A stretch of DNA of 37,886 nt from Gammaproteobacteria bacterium. GTDB lineage: Bacteria; Pseudomonadota; Gammaproteobacteria; Steroidobacterales; Steroidobacteraceae. The first letter of the stretch is position 1; the number at the start of each line of letters is the position of its first letter. This document shows positions 17,406 through 29,844 of the stretch, piece after piece. Under the pieces are notes generated by a model that made no database searches, was not told the DNA's origin, and saw only the letters and a list, made by a program, of their open reading frames with translations. The stretch covers positions 1 to 37,886 of the forward strand of contig VGUH01000025.1 of NCBI GenBank assembly GCA_016874295.1. Reading direction: 5' to 3'. Made by a program: the position numbers and the translations under genes.

Positions 17406-18736
17406 GCCGCCGGCGCCGCGGCGCGCACCGCTGCCGCGAGCTCCTGCGCATGGCGCTCGACCAACTCGGCGTCTTCGCCCTCGACCATGATGCGGATCAG
17501 CGGCTCGGTGCCCGACGCGCGCAGCACGACGCGCCCGCGATCACCCAACGAGCGTTCGACGTGCGCGATCGCCGCGGCGACACCGGGCTCGCCCGCCGCA
17601 TCGAAGCACTGCGCGACACGGACATTGACGGACTGCTGCGGGAAGCGCTGCATACCCGCCGCGAGCTCGGCCAGCGTCTTGCCGGTCGACTTCATCACCG
17701 CCAGGACCTGCAGCGCCACGATCAGCCCGTCGCCGGTGGTCGTCTTGTCGAGGACCAGCAGGTGGCCGGAGGACTCGCCGCCCAGGACGCCCGCCTGCGT
17801 GCGCAGCAGCTGCATGACGTTGCGGTCGCCGACCGCGGCGCGCAGGAAGGGAATGCCGCGCTCCTTCAGCGCAAGCTCGAGCCCGAGGTTGGACATGACA
17901 GTCCCGATGACCGGGCCCTTGAGCCCGCCGGCCGCGAGGCGTGCGCGCGCGAGCACGTAGAGCAGCTGGTCGCCATCCACCACGCGCCCGAGGTGATCCG
18001 CCATGACCAAGCGGTCGCCGTCGCCATCGAGGGCGATGCCGGCGTCGGCGCGCACGCCGGACACGGTGAGCCTGAGCAGGCCCGGGTCCGTGGACCCGCA
18101 GCCGTCGTTGATGTTGCGGCCATTCGGGGAGCAGCCGATCGGCACGGTCTCCGCGCCGAGAGCGGCAAGCACGCGGGGCGCCACCTTGTAAGCCGCGCCA
18201 TTCGCGCAATCGACCACCAGCTTGAAGCCGGCCAGGTTCATGCCCTGCGGGAGCGTCGAGGCGCAAAACGCCTGGTAGAGCGCGCGCTCGCTGTCGACGC
18301 GCGTGGCCCGCCCGAGCTTGCTCGACTCGCGCGTCGGCGCCGGCTCGTCGAGGTGCGACTCGATGGCTTCCTCGAGCTGGTCCGTGAGCTTGGCGCCGTT
18401 GCGGTCGAAGAACTTGATCCCGTTGTCGTCGTAGCGGTTGTGCGAGGCGCTGATGACTGCGCCGAAGTCGGCGCCGAGCCGCTGCACCAGGTAGGCGATC
18501 CCGGGCGTCGGCATTGGCCCGGCGAGCTGCACGTCGACACCGGCCGCGACGAAGCCCGCCTCGAGCGCCGCCTCGAACATGTAACCCGAGAGCCGCGTGT
18601 CCTTGCCGATCAGCACGCGGCCGCCATCCGGCGCCAGCACGCGCGCAGCGGCACCGGCGAGGCGCAGGGCGAATTCCACGGTTATCGGATGGGTCCCGAC
18701 GCGGCCGCGCACACCGTCCGTGCCAAAGTAACGCAT
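17402..18736 (-). CDS. glmM: Phosphoglucosamine mutase
   Basis: Converts glucosamine-6-phosphate to glucosamine-1-phosphate for UDP-GlcNAc, feeding peptidoglycan and lipopolysaccharide. 444 residues from ATG 18736 (MRYFGTDGVRGRVG). An in-frame TTG two codons earlier is less likely. Active-site phosphoserine Ser98 lies in ISASHNRYDDNGIKFF, the metal loop is DGDGDR, the sugar-binding loop is GGESSGHL, and the phosphate-binding C-terminal loop is RASGTEPLIRIMVEG. The start lies three nt after the folP stop codon. Confidence 0.97.
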   Translation of the reverse strand: MRYFGTDGVRGRVGTHPITVEFALRLAGAAARVLAPDGGRVLIGKDTRLSGYMFEAALEAGFVAAGVDVQLAGPMPTPGIAYLVQRLGADFGAVISASHNRYDDNGIKFFDRNGAKLTDQLEEAIESHLDEPAPTRESSKLGRATRVDSERALYQAFCASTLPQGMNLAGFKLVVDCANGAAYKVAPRVLAALGAETVPIGCSPNGRNINDGCGSTDPGLLRLTVSGVRADAGIALDGDGDRLVMADHLGRVVDGDQLLYVLARARLAAGGLKGPVIGTVMSNLGLELALKERGIPFLRAAVGDRNVMQLLRTQAGVLGGESSGHLLVLDKTTTGDGLIVALQVLAVMKSTGKTLAELAAGMQRFPQQSVNVRVAQCFDAAGEPGVAAAIAHVERSLGDRGRVVLRASGTEPLIRIMVEGEDAELVERHAQELAAAVRAAAPAA

Positions 18737-18738
18737 GA

Positions 18739-19575
18739 TCAATTGTCCCGCATTGCGCCGCTCGCCGACAACACGGCTAGCGCATCCACGGTCGCAGCCA
18801 CGTCGTGCGCGCGGATGATCCGCGCGCCGTTGATCGCCGCGACGACCGCCGCCGCCAGGCTGCCGGCGAGCCGCTCGTCCTCGGCGCGCCCGGTCAGAGC
18901 GCCGATCATGCGCTTGCGCGACAGGCCCACAAGCACGGGCAGCCCGTCGGCCGCGATGGCGGACAGGCCCGCGAGCAGCGCCAGGTTGTGCTCCAGCGTC
19001 TTGCCGAAGCCGAAACCCGGGTCGACCACGAGCCGCTCGCGCGCGATGCCGGCGGCCATACAGTCAGCGGCTCGAACGCGGAGGAACCCGCGCACTTCCG
19101 CGACCGCGTCGCCGTAGCGCGGCGCGGCCTGCATCGTGCCCGGCTCGCCCTGCATGTGCATCAGGCAGACGGCGGCCGCACTGCTGGCGATCGCTTCGAC
19201 CGCCCCTGGCGCCCGGAGCGCCATCACGTCATTCACCATCGTCGCACCCGCAGCCAGCACTGCGCGCATGACTTCGGGCTTGCGCGTGTCCACCGAGACC
19301 GGGACGGAGAGCGTGCCTGCGAGCCGCTCGACGATCGGCACGACGCGCCGCAGTTCTTCCCCGGCCGGGACCGGTGCCGCTCCGGGGCGCGTCGACTCGC
19401 CGCCGATGTCGACGATCGCTGCGCCTTGCTCGACGAGCTGAACTGCACGGTCGAGCGCTGCGGCCGGCTCCAAGTAGAGCCCGCCGTCCGAAAAGCTGTC
19501 CGGCGTGACATTCAGCACGCCCATGACCACGGGATGCGCAAGATCGATCCGGTGGCGGCCGCACTGCAGGTGCAT
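18739..19575 (-). CDS. folP: Dihydropteroate synthase
   Basis: Folate pathway enzyme condensing p-aminobenzoate with dihydropterin pyrophosphate; target of sulfonamides. A TIM barrel of 278 residues (normal). Motifs: MGVLNVTPDSFSDGG (pyrophosphate loop), DIGGESTRPGA, VSVDTRKPEVMRA, DPGFGFGKTLEHNLALL, VGLSRKRMIG, and RAHDVAATVDAL at the end. It follows ftsH by 47 bp, the conserved ftsH-folP-glmM order. Confidence 0.97.
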   Translation of the reverse strand: MHLQCGRHRIDLAHPVVMGVLNVTPDSFSDGGLYLEPAAALDRAVQLVEQGAAIVDIGGESTRPGAAPVPAGEELRRVVPIVERLAGTLSVPVSVDTRKPEVMRAVLAAGATMVNDVMALRAPGAVEAIASSAAAVCLMHMQGEPGTMQAAPRYGDAVAEVRGFLRVRAADCMAAGIARERLVVDPGFGFGKTLEHNLALLAGLSAIAADGLPVLVGLSRKRMIGALTGRAEDERLAGSLAAAVVAAINGARIIRAHDVAATVDALAVLSASGAMRDN

Positions 19576-19622
19576 CGGCGCGGGTCTGGCGTCCGGAGGC
19601 GGCGCGACGCGCCGCGCGCGAC

Positions 19623-21530
<1,908 letters not shown>

Positions 21531-21600
21531 ACCCGGGCTCCTCCTGACGCGGCAACTACAGCCAGTTCAAGGACTTGGACCGCAGCCATGCCTCAACGTT

Positions 21601-22233
21601 TCACCTTACACCGGACGGGGGGTCCCTGGCCACCAAATACGTCTCGGAACTCCGCTGACGCGAGGCCTTGGGTTTGCGCATCCGGACCTGCCGGAACGAC
21701 CGGCGCGCCCGCGCCAGCAACTCCTGGAAGCCCGCACCCTGGAACACCTTCATGACCAGCACGCCCCCGGGCCCCAGGGTTTCGAGCGCGAAGTCGAGTG
21801 CCAGCGACTCGAGCTCCGCCGCACGCGCCTGGTCGACCACGTCCACGCCGCTGATGTTGGGAGCCATGTCGGACATCACAACGTCTGCGCGCGTCTCGCC
21901 GAGCGCGGCGATCAGCTGGTCGAGCACTGGCTGCTCGCGGAAATCGCCCTGCAGGAAATCGACCCCCGCGATCGCGTCCATGGGCAAGAGGTCGAGCGCG
22001 AACACGCGACCCTGTCCCCGGAGCTTGCGCGCCGCGTACTGGCTCCAGCCGCCCGGCGCGGCACCGAGGTCGACGACCACGGCGCCCGGGAAGATCAGCC
22101 TCTCCACGGCGTCGATCTCCGCGAGCTTGTAGGCCGCGCGCGAGCGCAGTCCCTCGTCCTGCGCGCGCTTCACGTAGGGATCCGAGAAATGTTCCTCGAG
22201 CCAGCGACCGCTGGACTTGCTGCGTCGCGACAA
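21601..22233 (-). CDS. rlmE: 23S rRNA (U2552-2'-O)-methyltransferase RlmE
   Basis: SAM-dependent enzyme methylating U2552 of the 23S rRNA A loop late in 50S assembly. 210 residues from TTG 22233 (E. coli 209). GGAG lies seven nt upstream, and the open frame beyond it (to 22401) runs antisense into yhbY. Motif I DLGAAPGGWSQYAARKL binds SAM. The K-D-K-E catalytic set is visible: Lys in SRAAYKL, Asp in VMSDMAPNISG, Lys in GVLVMKVFQG, Glu in SSETYLVA. It is the first gene of the rlmE-ftsH unit and divergent from yhbY. Confidence 0.95.
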   Translation of the reverse strand: MSRRSKSSGRWLEEHFSDPYVKRAQDEGLRSRAAYKLAEIDAVERLIFPGAVVVDLGAAPGGWSQYAARKLRGQGRVFALDLLPMDAIAGVDFLQGDFREQPVLDQLIAALGETRADVVMSDMAPNISGVDVVDQARAAELESLALDFALETLGPGGVLVMKVFQGAGFQELLARARRSFRQVRMRKPKASRQRSSETYLVARDPPSGVR

Positions 22234-22257
22234 CGGTGGTCTCCGGGTTGCAGCCCC

Positions 22258-22263
22258 TATAAT
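22258..22263 (+). promoter_or_regulatory. Perfect -10 box six nt before yhbY
   Basis: TATAAT ends six nt before the yhbY ATG at 22270, so the expected start point coincides with the A of the ATG. No ribosome-binding site precedes the ATG. At 17 bp the -35 position (22235-22240) reads GGTGGT, a poor match, so the box may work with an activator or as a weak promoter. It lies in the 36-bp divergent gap shared with rlmE. Confidence 0.55.
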
Positions 22264-22269
22264 GCGTCG

Positions 22270-22569
22270 ATGGCGCTCACCGAGCGGCAGAAAAAACACC
22301 TCCGGCGCCTGGGCCACGATCTGCACCCGATCGTGCTGGTCGGGCAGCGCGGGCTCACTGCCGGGGTCGTCGATGAGCTCAAGCTCGCGCTCGCGCACCA
22401 CGAGCTCGTGAAGCTGCGCGCACGCGCCGGCAGCCGCGAGGAGCGCGACGGAATGCTAGCGGAACTGGCCCGTCTCACCCGTTCTGAACTCGCCTTCCGG
22501 ATCGGAAACGTGGCATTGTTCTACAAGAAAAACGGCGAGTTACAGAAAATACTTCTTCCGGATTCCTGA
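22270..22569 (+). CDS. yhbY: Ribosome assembly RNA-binding protein YhbY (CRM domain)
   Basis: Single CRS1-YhbY (CRM) domain protein, associated with pre-50S particles. 99 residues, the family size. Conserved opening LTERQKKHLRRLGHDLHPIV, the GxxG-type loop VGQRGLT, and helix VVDELKLALAHHELVKLR are present, ending ALFYKKNGELQKILLP. The start at 22270 gives the family N terminus; the much longer open frame upstream is antisense to rlmE and ftsH. It is divergent from rlmE and tail-to-tail with greA, 2 bp apart. Confidence 0.94.
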   Translation: MALTERQKKHLRRLGHDLHPIVLVGQRGLTAGVVDELKLALAHHELVKLRARAGSREERDGMLAELARLTRSELAFRIGNVALFYKKNGELQKILLPDS

Positions 22570-22571
22570 CC

Positions 22572-23041
22572 TCAGGCCCGGCGCACCGCGAGCACCTCGA
22601 AGCTGCGCGCGCCGCCCGGCGCGACCACTTCCACTTCATCGCCTACGGCACGGCCGATGAGCGCGCGCGCGATCGGCGAATTGACCGAGACGAGTCCCTG
22701 GCGGATATCGGCCTCGTCGTCCCCGACGATCTGGTAGCGGACTTCAGGCCCGCCGTCCACCGGGGCAAGCTCGACGGTCGCCCCGAACACGACCTTGCCG
22801 GTATCCGGCAGCTGGGCCGGGTCGATCACCTGCGCGTTGGCAAGCCGCTTCTCGATCTCCTTGATGCGCCCCTCGATGAAGCCCTGCTGCTCGCGCGCCG
22901 CGTGATACTCGGCATTCTCCGAGAGATCGCCGTGCGAGCGCGCCTCGGCGATCGCGCGGATGATCGCCGGCCGGTCCTCCGCCTTGAGCTTTCGGAGCTC
23001 GGCGCGCAGCCTAGTAGCGCCCTGCAGCGTGATCGGCGTCC

Positions 23042-23045
<4 letters not shown>
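22572..23045 (-). CDS. greA: Transcription elongation factor GreA
   Basis: Rescues backtracked RNA polymerase by stimulating transcript cleavage through its secondary channel. 157 residues (E. coli 158). The N-terminal coiled coil is [18 protein letters not shown], with the acidic tip [17 protein letters not shown]; the C-terminal FKBP-like domain reads [15 protein letters not shown] to VEVVAPGG. The ATG at 23045 overlaps the carB stop (ATGA). A longer frame upstream is antisense-like residue usage inside carB. Confidence 0.96.
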
Positions 23046-26268
<3,223 letters not shown>

Positions 26269-26269
<1 letters not shown>

Positions 26270-27456
26270 CAGAGGGTCCTCGCCGCGGCCTCTTCGGCCA
26301 CTGCGGTCTGGGCGCGCAGCTGATTCTGCAGACGGCGCACCATCAGGAACACGAAGTGCTCGAACAACGGCCTGAGGTCGTGCGGGCCGGGGCTCGCCTC
26401 GGGGTGGCCCTGGAAGCCGAAGGCCGGCCGGTCGGTGCGGGCGACGCCCTGCAGCGAGCCGTCGAACAGCGAGCGGTGCGTCGGCTTGAGCCGCGCCGGC
26501 AGCGAGTCCTCGTCCACGGCGAAGCCGTGATTCTGGCTGGTGATCAGTACGTGTCCGCCGGCGAGCTCCTGAACCGGATGGTTCGCACCGTGGTGGCCGA
26601 ACTTCATCTTGACGGTGCGCGCCCCGCTCGCGAGGCCGAGCAGCTGGTGGCCGAGGCAGATGCCGAACACCGGAACGTCAGTCTCGAGGAATTCGCGGAT
26701 CGCATGGATGGCATAGTCGCAAGGCTCCGGATCGCCCGGGCCATTGGACAGAAATATGCCGTCGGGACCGAGTGCGAGGGCGTCGGCCGCCCTCGTCTGG
26801 GCCGGCACGACCGTGATTCGACAGCCGTAGTCGGCGAGCAGCCGCAGGATGTTGCGCTTGATGCCGAAGTCGTAGGCGACCACGTGCAGGCGCGAGCCCG
26901 GGCGCAGCACCCGCGCCTGTTCGCGGCCGATACCGCCCTCATTCCACTGGTACGGTGCGCGCACGGACACGACCCTGGCGAGGTCCATGCCCTTGAGGCC
27001 CGGGAATGCGCGCGCCGCGCGCAGGGCGACGTCTGCATCCGCACGGTCGGCCGTGGCGATGCACCCGCCCTGCGCGCCCCGCTCGCGCAGGATCCGAGTG
27101 AGCTTGCGTGTGTCGACGCCGGCGATGGCGACGGTCTCTCCCTCGACCAGGAACCGCTTCAGCGAGTGGCTCGCACGCCAGCTGGAATGCCGCAGCGGCA
27201 GGTCGCGGATCACGAGCCCCGCGGCGTGGATCGAATCCGACTCGAGATCCTCGGGCGTGACGCCCGTATTGCCGATGTGCGGATAGGTGAGCGTGACGAT
27301 CTGGCGCGCGTACGATGGGTCGGTCAGGATCTCCTGGTAGCCCGTCATCGCGGTGTTGAACACGACCTCGCCGGTCGTGACACCGGAAGCGCCGATCGAA
27401 ATGCCCTGAAACACCGTGCCGTCCTCGAGCGCGAGCACTGCAGGTGTCGGTGTCAC
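26269..27456 (-). CDS. carA: Carbamoyl-phosphate synthase small subunit (glutaminase)
   Basis: Class I glutamine amidotransferase subunit delivering ammonia to CarB. 395 residues. N-terminal CPSase_sm_chain domain ([43 protein letters not shown] split at the family motif). The C-terminal domain has nucleophile Cys in [23 protein letters not shown], and the His-Glu pair in [12 protein letters not shown]. The start is GTG at 27456; the upstream GGGAG is 12 nt away, so the start is reasonable but not certain. It is the first gene of carA-carB-greA, behind a repeat-filled region of 375 bp. Confidence 0.96.
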
Positions 27457-27583
27457 CAGGGCGTTCTCCCGGTCCTGTCCCGCCGATCACCGGCACGAGG
27501 CGCAGGACGTCAGTGGATGGAGCCGTCGGGGACTCCACCGGTCATCAGCTGTAACTTCGCAGGGGGCCGCGACCTGAGGGGTA

Positions 27584-27589
27584 ATTCTA
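27584..27589 (-). promoter_or_regulatory. carA: Possible -10 box of the carA promoter
   Basis: Minus-strand TAGAAT (5/6) lies about 127 nt before carA. I see no good -35 at 16-18 bp. The leader it would give contains a weak hairpin (GGTGGAG with CTCCATC around 27517-27540). No PyrR-type or arginine-box site is recognisable to me. Low support. Confidence 0.25.
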
Positions 27590-27607
27590 CATCACGACTC
27601 GCGCAAT

Positions 27608-27660
27608 GGGGACGCGCCCCTCATCGTTCACAGACTTGCCGCGCAAGAAGGCCGGGCGGG
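27608..27660 (+). repeat. Interspersed REP/MITE-like repeat, copy A
   Basis: A 53-bp stretch beginning GGGGACGCGCCCC and ending GAAGGCCGGGCGGG. It matches 36190-36243 at roughly nine of ten positions. Its centre is a small hairpin, CTTGC-CGC-GCAAG. The partner copy has CCTGC-CGC-GCAGG, a two-sided change that keeps the pairing. It is followed within seven bp by the big inverted repeat. Confidence 0.8.
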
Positions 27661-27666
27661 TGAACC

Positions 27667-27753
27667 GTGCCGGTGACGGTGCCGGGTCGCACTTATCGCA
27701 CTTATTGCAAGGAAATAAGTGCGATAAGTGCGACCCGGCACCGTCACCGGCAC
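27667..27753. repeat. Perfect 40-bp inverted repeat with 7-nt loop
   Basis: Left arm 27667-27706, loop GCAAGGA (27707-27713), right arm 27714-27753. I checked the arms base by base and they are exact complements over 40 bp. The inner part is a doubled nonamer (TCGCACTTA twice) ending in TT; the outer part is built from GGTGACGGTGCC-type words. No T-run follows on either strand, so it is not a standard terminator. It could fold as a very stable RNA hairpin in read-through from dapB. Confidence 0.93.
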
Positions 27754-27773
27754 CGTCACCCGGCACCGTCACG
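27737..27773 (+). repeat. Three tandem copies of a 12-mer
   Basis: GGCACCGTCACC occurs at 27737-27748 and 27749-27760, and GGCACCGTCACG at 27762-27773 after one extra C. The first lies in, and the second extends past, the right arm of the large inverted repeat. The left arm carries the reverse complement. This suggests that duplication and inversion built the structure. Confidence 0.85.
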
Positions 27774-27831
27774 CACGCCGGCGAAGTGCGCGCCCGGCAG
27801 AGGCTACTATCGCTGGCGAGGCGCGCCCCCG

Positions 27832-28632
27832 TCAGATGCCGAGAACGTCGGACATTCCGTAGAGCCCGGGCGGGCGCCCGAGCAACCAGCGCGCGGCAGC
27901 CAGCGCTCCCGTGGCGTAGGTCATACGGTCGGTGGCCCGATGCACGAGTTCCAGGGTCTCTCCGGTCCCTGCGAACAGCACCTCGTGCAGGCCGACGATG
28001 TCGCCACCCCGAAGGCTCGCGAAGCCAATCGCGCCGGGCACGCGACCCGCCGACTTGCCGACCCGGCCGTGCACGGCGTGCTCGGCGAGCGTGCCGCCAC
28101 GCGCGCCGGCGACGATTTCACCGAGCCGGAGCGCCGTGCCCGATGGCGCATCCGCCTTGCCGCGGTGGTGGGCTTCGAGGATCTCCACGTCATAGTCCGC
28201 GGGCAATGCTGCGGCCGCACGGCCGACAAGCCCGAACAGCAGGTTGACGGCCAGCGACATGTTCGGCGCCACGAGCAGTGGCAGCCGTCCGCTGCAGCGG
28301 CGCAGTTCCGCCTGCCGCGCGGCATCGAGGCCGGTAATCCCGACCACCAGCGGGACACCGGCACGTGCGACGGCCGCCAGGTTGTCCGCAAGCGCCTCCG
28401 GGAGCGTGAAATCGATGGCCACCTCAGCCCTTGCGAGCGCCTGCGCGCGGTCAGCCGTGATCGGCACGGCCACCGGGCCGGTCTGCGCGACCTCGCCCGC
28501 GTCGCGGCCGAGCGCCGCACTCGTCGGCGAGGCCAGGGCGCCAGTCAGCGTGAAGTCCGGCGACTCGCGGATCGCGCGCACCAGGCAGCGCCCGACCCGG
28601 CCGCTGATCCCGAGCACCGCGACGTTCGTCAT
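27832..28632 (-). CDS. dapB: 4-hydroxy-tetrahydrodipicolinate reductase
   Basis: NAD(P)H-dependent enzyme of the diaminopimelate/lysine pathway, supplying peptidoglycan and lysine. 266 residues from ATG 28632; the open frame beyond it runs through dnaJ in another frame. N-terminal nucleotide-binding loop VLGISGRVGR, then VAIDFTLPEA, VVGITGL, VAPNMSLAVNLLF. The signature ILEAHHRGKADAPSGTALRLGE holds the catalytic His and Lys. It starts one nt after the dnaJ stop, so it probably shares the dnaKJ transcript. Confidence 0.97.
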   Translation of the reverse strand: MTNVAVLGISGRVGRCLVRAIRESPDFTLTGALASPTSAALGRDAGEVAQTGPVAVPITADRAQALARAEVAIDFTLPEALADNLAAVARAGVPLVVGITGLDAARQAELRRCSGRLPLLVAPNMSLAVNLLFGLVGRAAAALPADYDVEILEAHHRGKADAPSGTALRLGEIVAGARGGTLAEHAVHGRVGKSAGRVPGAIGFASLRGGDIVGLHEVLFAGTGETLELVHRATDRMTYATGALAAARWLLGRPPGLYGMSDVLGI

Positions 28633-28633
28633 G

Positions 28634-29767
28634 TCAGTGTCCGCTCTTCGTGAAGAACTGCCGCACGCCATCGAACCAGGAGCTCTGGCGCGGATTGTGA
28701 CTCCTGCCGTCGGCCGCCAGGGCGCTTTCGAACTTGCGCAGCAGGTCCTTCTGCTGGGCATTGAGCTCCACCGGGGTCTCGACGACCACCCGGCAGAACA
28801 GGTCACCGGTCGCGCCGCCCCGGACCGGCTTGATACCCTTGTCGCGCAGGCGGAACACGCGGCCTGATTGCGTTCCTGCCGGGATCTTGACGGCGGCCTG
28901 CCCATCGAGCGTAGGCACTTCGACGCTGCCACCGAGCGCGGCGGTCGCGAAGCTGACCGGCACTTCGCAGGACAGGTGCGCACCGTCGCGCTCGAAGATC
29001 GGGTGCTCGCGCACCGCGATCTCGACGTACAGGTCGCCGGGCGGCCCGCCGTTCCGCCCCGCCTCCCCCTCGCCCGCCAGGCGAATGCGGTCGCCATTGT
29101 CGACGCCCGCGGGCACCTTGACCGAGAGCCGCTTGCTCGCGCGCATGCGGCCGTGACCGGCGCACTTCGGGCAGGGATCCTTGATGATCGTGCCGCGGCC
29201 CTTGCAACGCGGGCAGGTCTGCTGGACCGCGAAGATGCCCTGGCTGATTCGTACCTGGCCGGAGCCCGAGCAGGCCTCGCAGGTGACCGGCGAGTGGCCG
29301 CGCGCGGCCCCCGAGCCGGCACACTCATCGCAGTCGCGCAGCGTCTGAAAGTCGATTTCCCTGGCTGCGCCGAACACGGCTTCCTCGAGGTCCAGCGCCA
29401 GCTCATAGCGCAGATCCGCGCCACGGAACACGGCGTGCCTCCCGCCGCGTCGCCCGCCCCCGAATATGTCGCCGAACATCTCGCCGAAGATGTCGCCGAA
29501 AGCGTCGGACGGGCTGAAACCGGCGCCGGCGCCGCGCGCCGCGTCGAGGCCGGCACGGCCGTACTGGTCGTAGGCCGCGCGCTTCTGAGCGTCGGTCAGG
29601 ACTTCGTAGGCTTCCTTGGCTTCCTTGAAGCGCTCCTCGCCTTCCTTGTCGTCGGGATTCCGGTCCGGGTGATACTTCATGGCCAGGCGCCGGTACGCCT
29701 TGGTGATGGCTTCTTCGGTGGCGTTTCTCGGCACGCCCAGCACCTGGTAGAAATCACGCTTCGACAT
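28634..29767 (-). CDS. dnaJ: Chaperone protein DnaJ
   Basis: Type I Hsp40 co-chaperone that delivers clients to DnaK and stimulates its ATPase. 377 residues from ATG 29767, chosen because GGAG stands six nt upstream; an ATG at 29779 lacks one. The J domain has the HPD motif (MKYHPDRN). A Gly/Phe-rich linker follows ([11 protein letters not shown]). There are four CxxCxGxG-type zinc motifs: [32 protein letters not shown]. The C-terminal substrate domains close the protein. It follows dnaK by 77 bp. Confidence 0.97.
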   Translation of the reverse strand: MSKRDFYQVLGVPRNATEEAITKAYRRLAMKYHPDRNPDDKEGEERFKEAKEAYEVLTDAQKRAAYDQYGRAGLDAARGAGAGFSPSDAFGDIFGEMFGDIFGGGRRGGRHAVFRGADLRYELALDLEEAVFGAAREIDFQTLRDCDECAGSGAARGHSPVTCEACSGSGQVRISQGIFAVQQTCPRCKGRGTIIKDPCPKCAGHGRMRASKRLSVKVPAGVDNGDRIRLAGEGEAGRNGGPPGDLYVEIAVREHPIFERDGAHLSCEVPVSFATAALGGSVEVPTLDGQAAVKIPAGTQSGRVFRLRDKGIKPVRGGATGDLFCRVVVETPVELNAQQKDLLRKFESALAADGRSHNPRQSSWFDGVRQFFTKSGH

Positions 29768-29786
29768 GGCGCTCCGCATGCACGAA

Positions 29787-29813
29787 CGCCGGGTGACCTC
29801 CCGTCACCCGGCG
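29787..29813 (-). promoter_or_regulatory. Intergenic hairpin between dnaK and dnaJ
   Basis: A perfect 11-bp stem, CGCCGGGTGAC/GTCACCCGGCG, with a 5-nt loop, ending 20 nt before the dnaJ ATG. There is no T-run, so it is more likely an mRNA processing, stability or attenuation hairpin setting the DnaK:DnaJ ratio than a full terminator. That function is inference. Confidence 0.5.
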
Positions 29814-29844
29814 GCCGGTGTCAGTCGCGACGCGGGCCCGCGCC

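Larger units (their letters stand above)
27457..27831. other. Gene-free 375-bp interval between carA and dapB, largely repeats
   Basis: No plausible gene. Positions 27457-27604 are the carA leader and promoter region. A copy of the repeat shared with the recN-fur gap occupies 27608-27660, the large inverted repeat 27667-27753, and 12-mer tandem copies reach 27773. The last bases before the dapB stop, read on the minus strand, are CGGGGGCGCGCC. This is loosely like the left end of the repeat (GGGGACGCGCCCC), so the whole of about 27604-27833 may be one diverged element. Confidence 0.6.

Noticed and set aside
21565-21571. Sigma-32 promoter in front of ftsH
   Set aside because: CTTGAAC is present on the minus strand, but no CCCCAT-like box lies 11-16 bp downstream.
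27737-27773. CRISPR-like tandem repeats
   Set aside because: Three 12-mers stand back to back without spacers, and no cas gene is nearby; they extend a palindrome instead.
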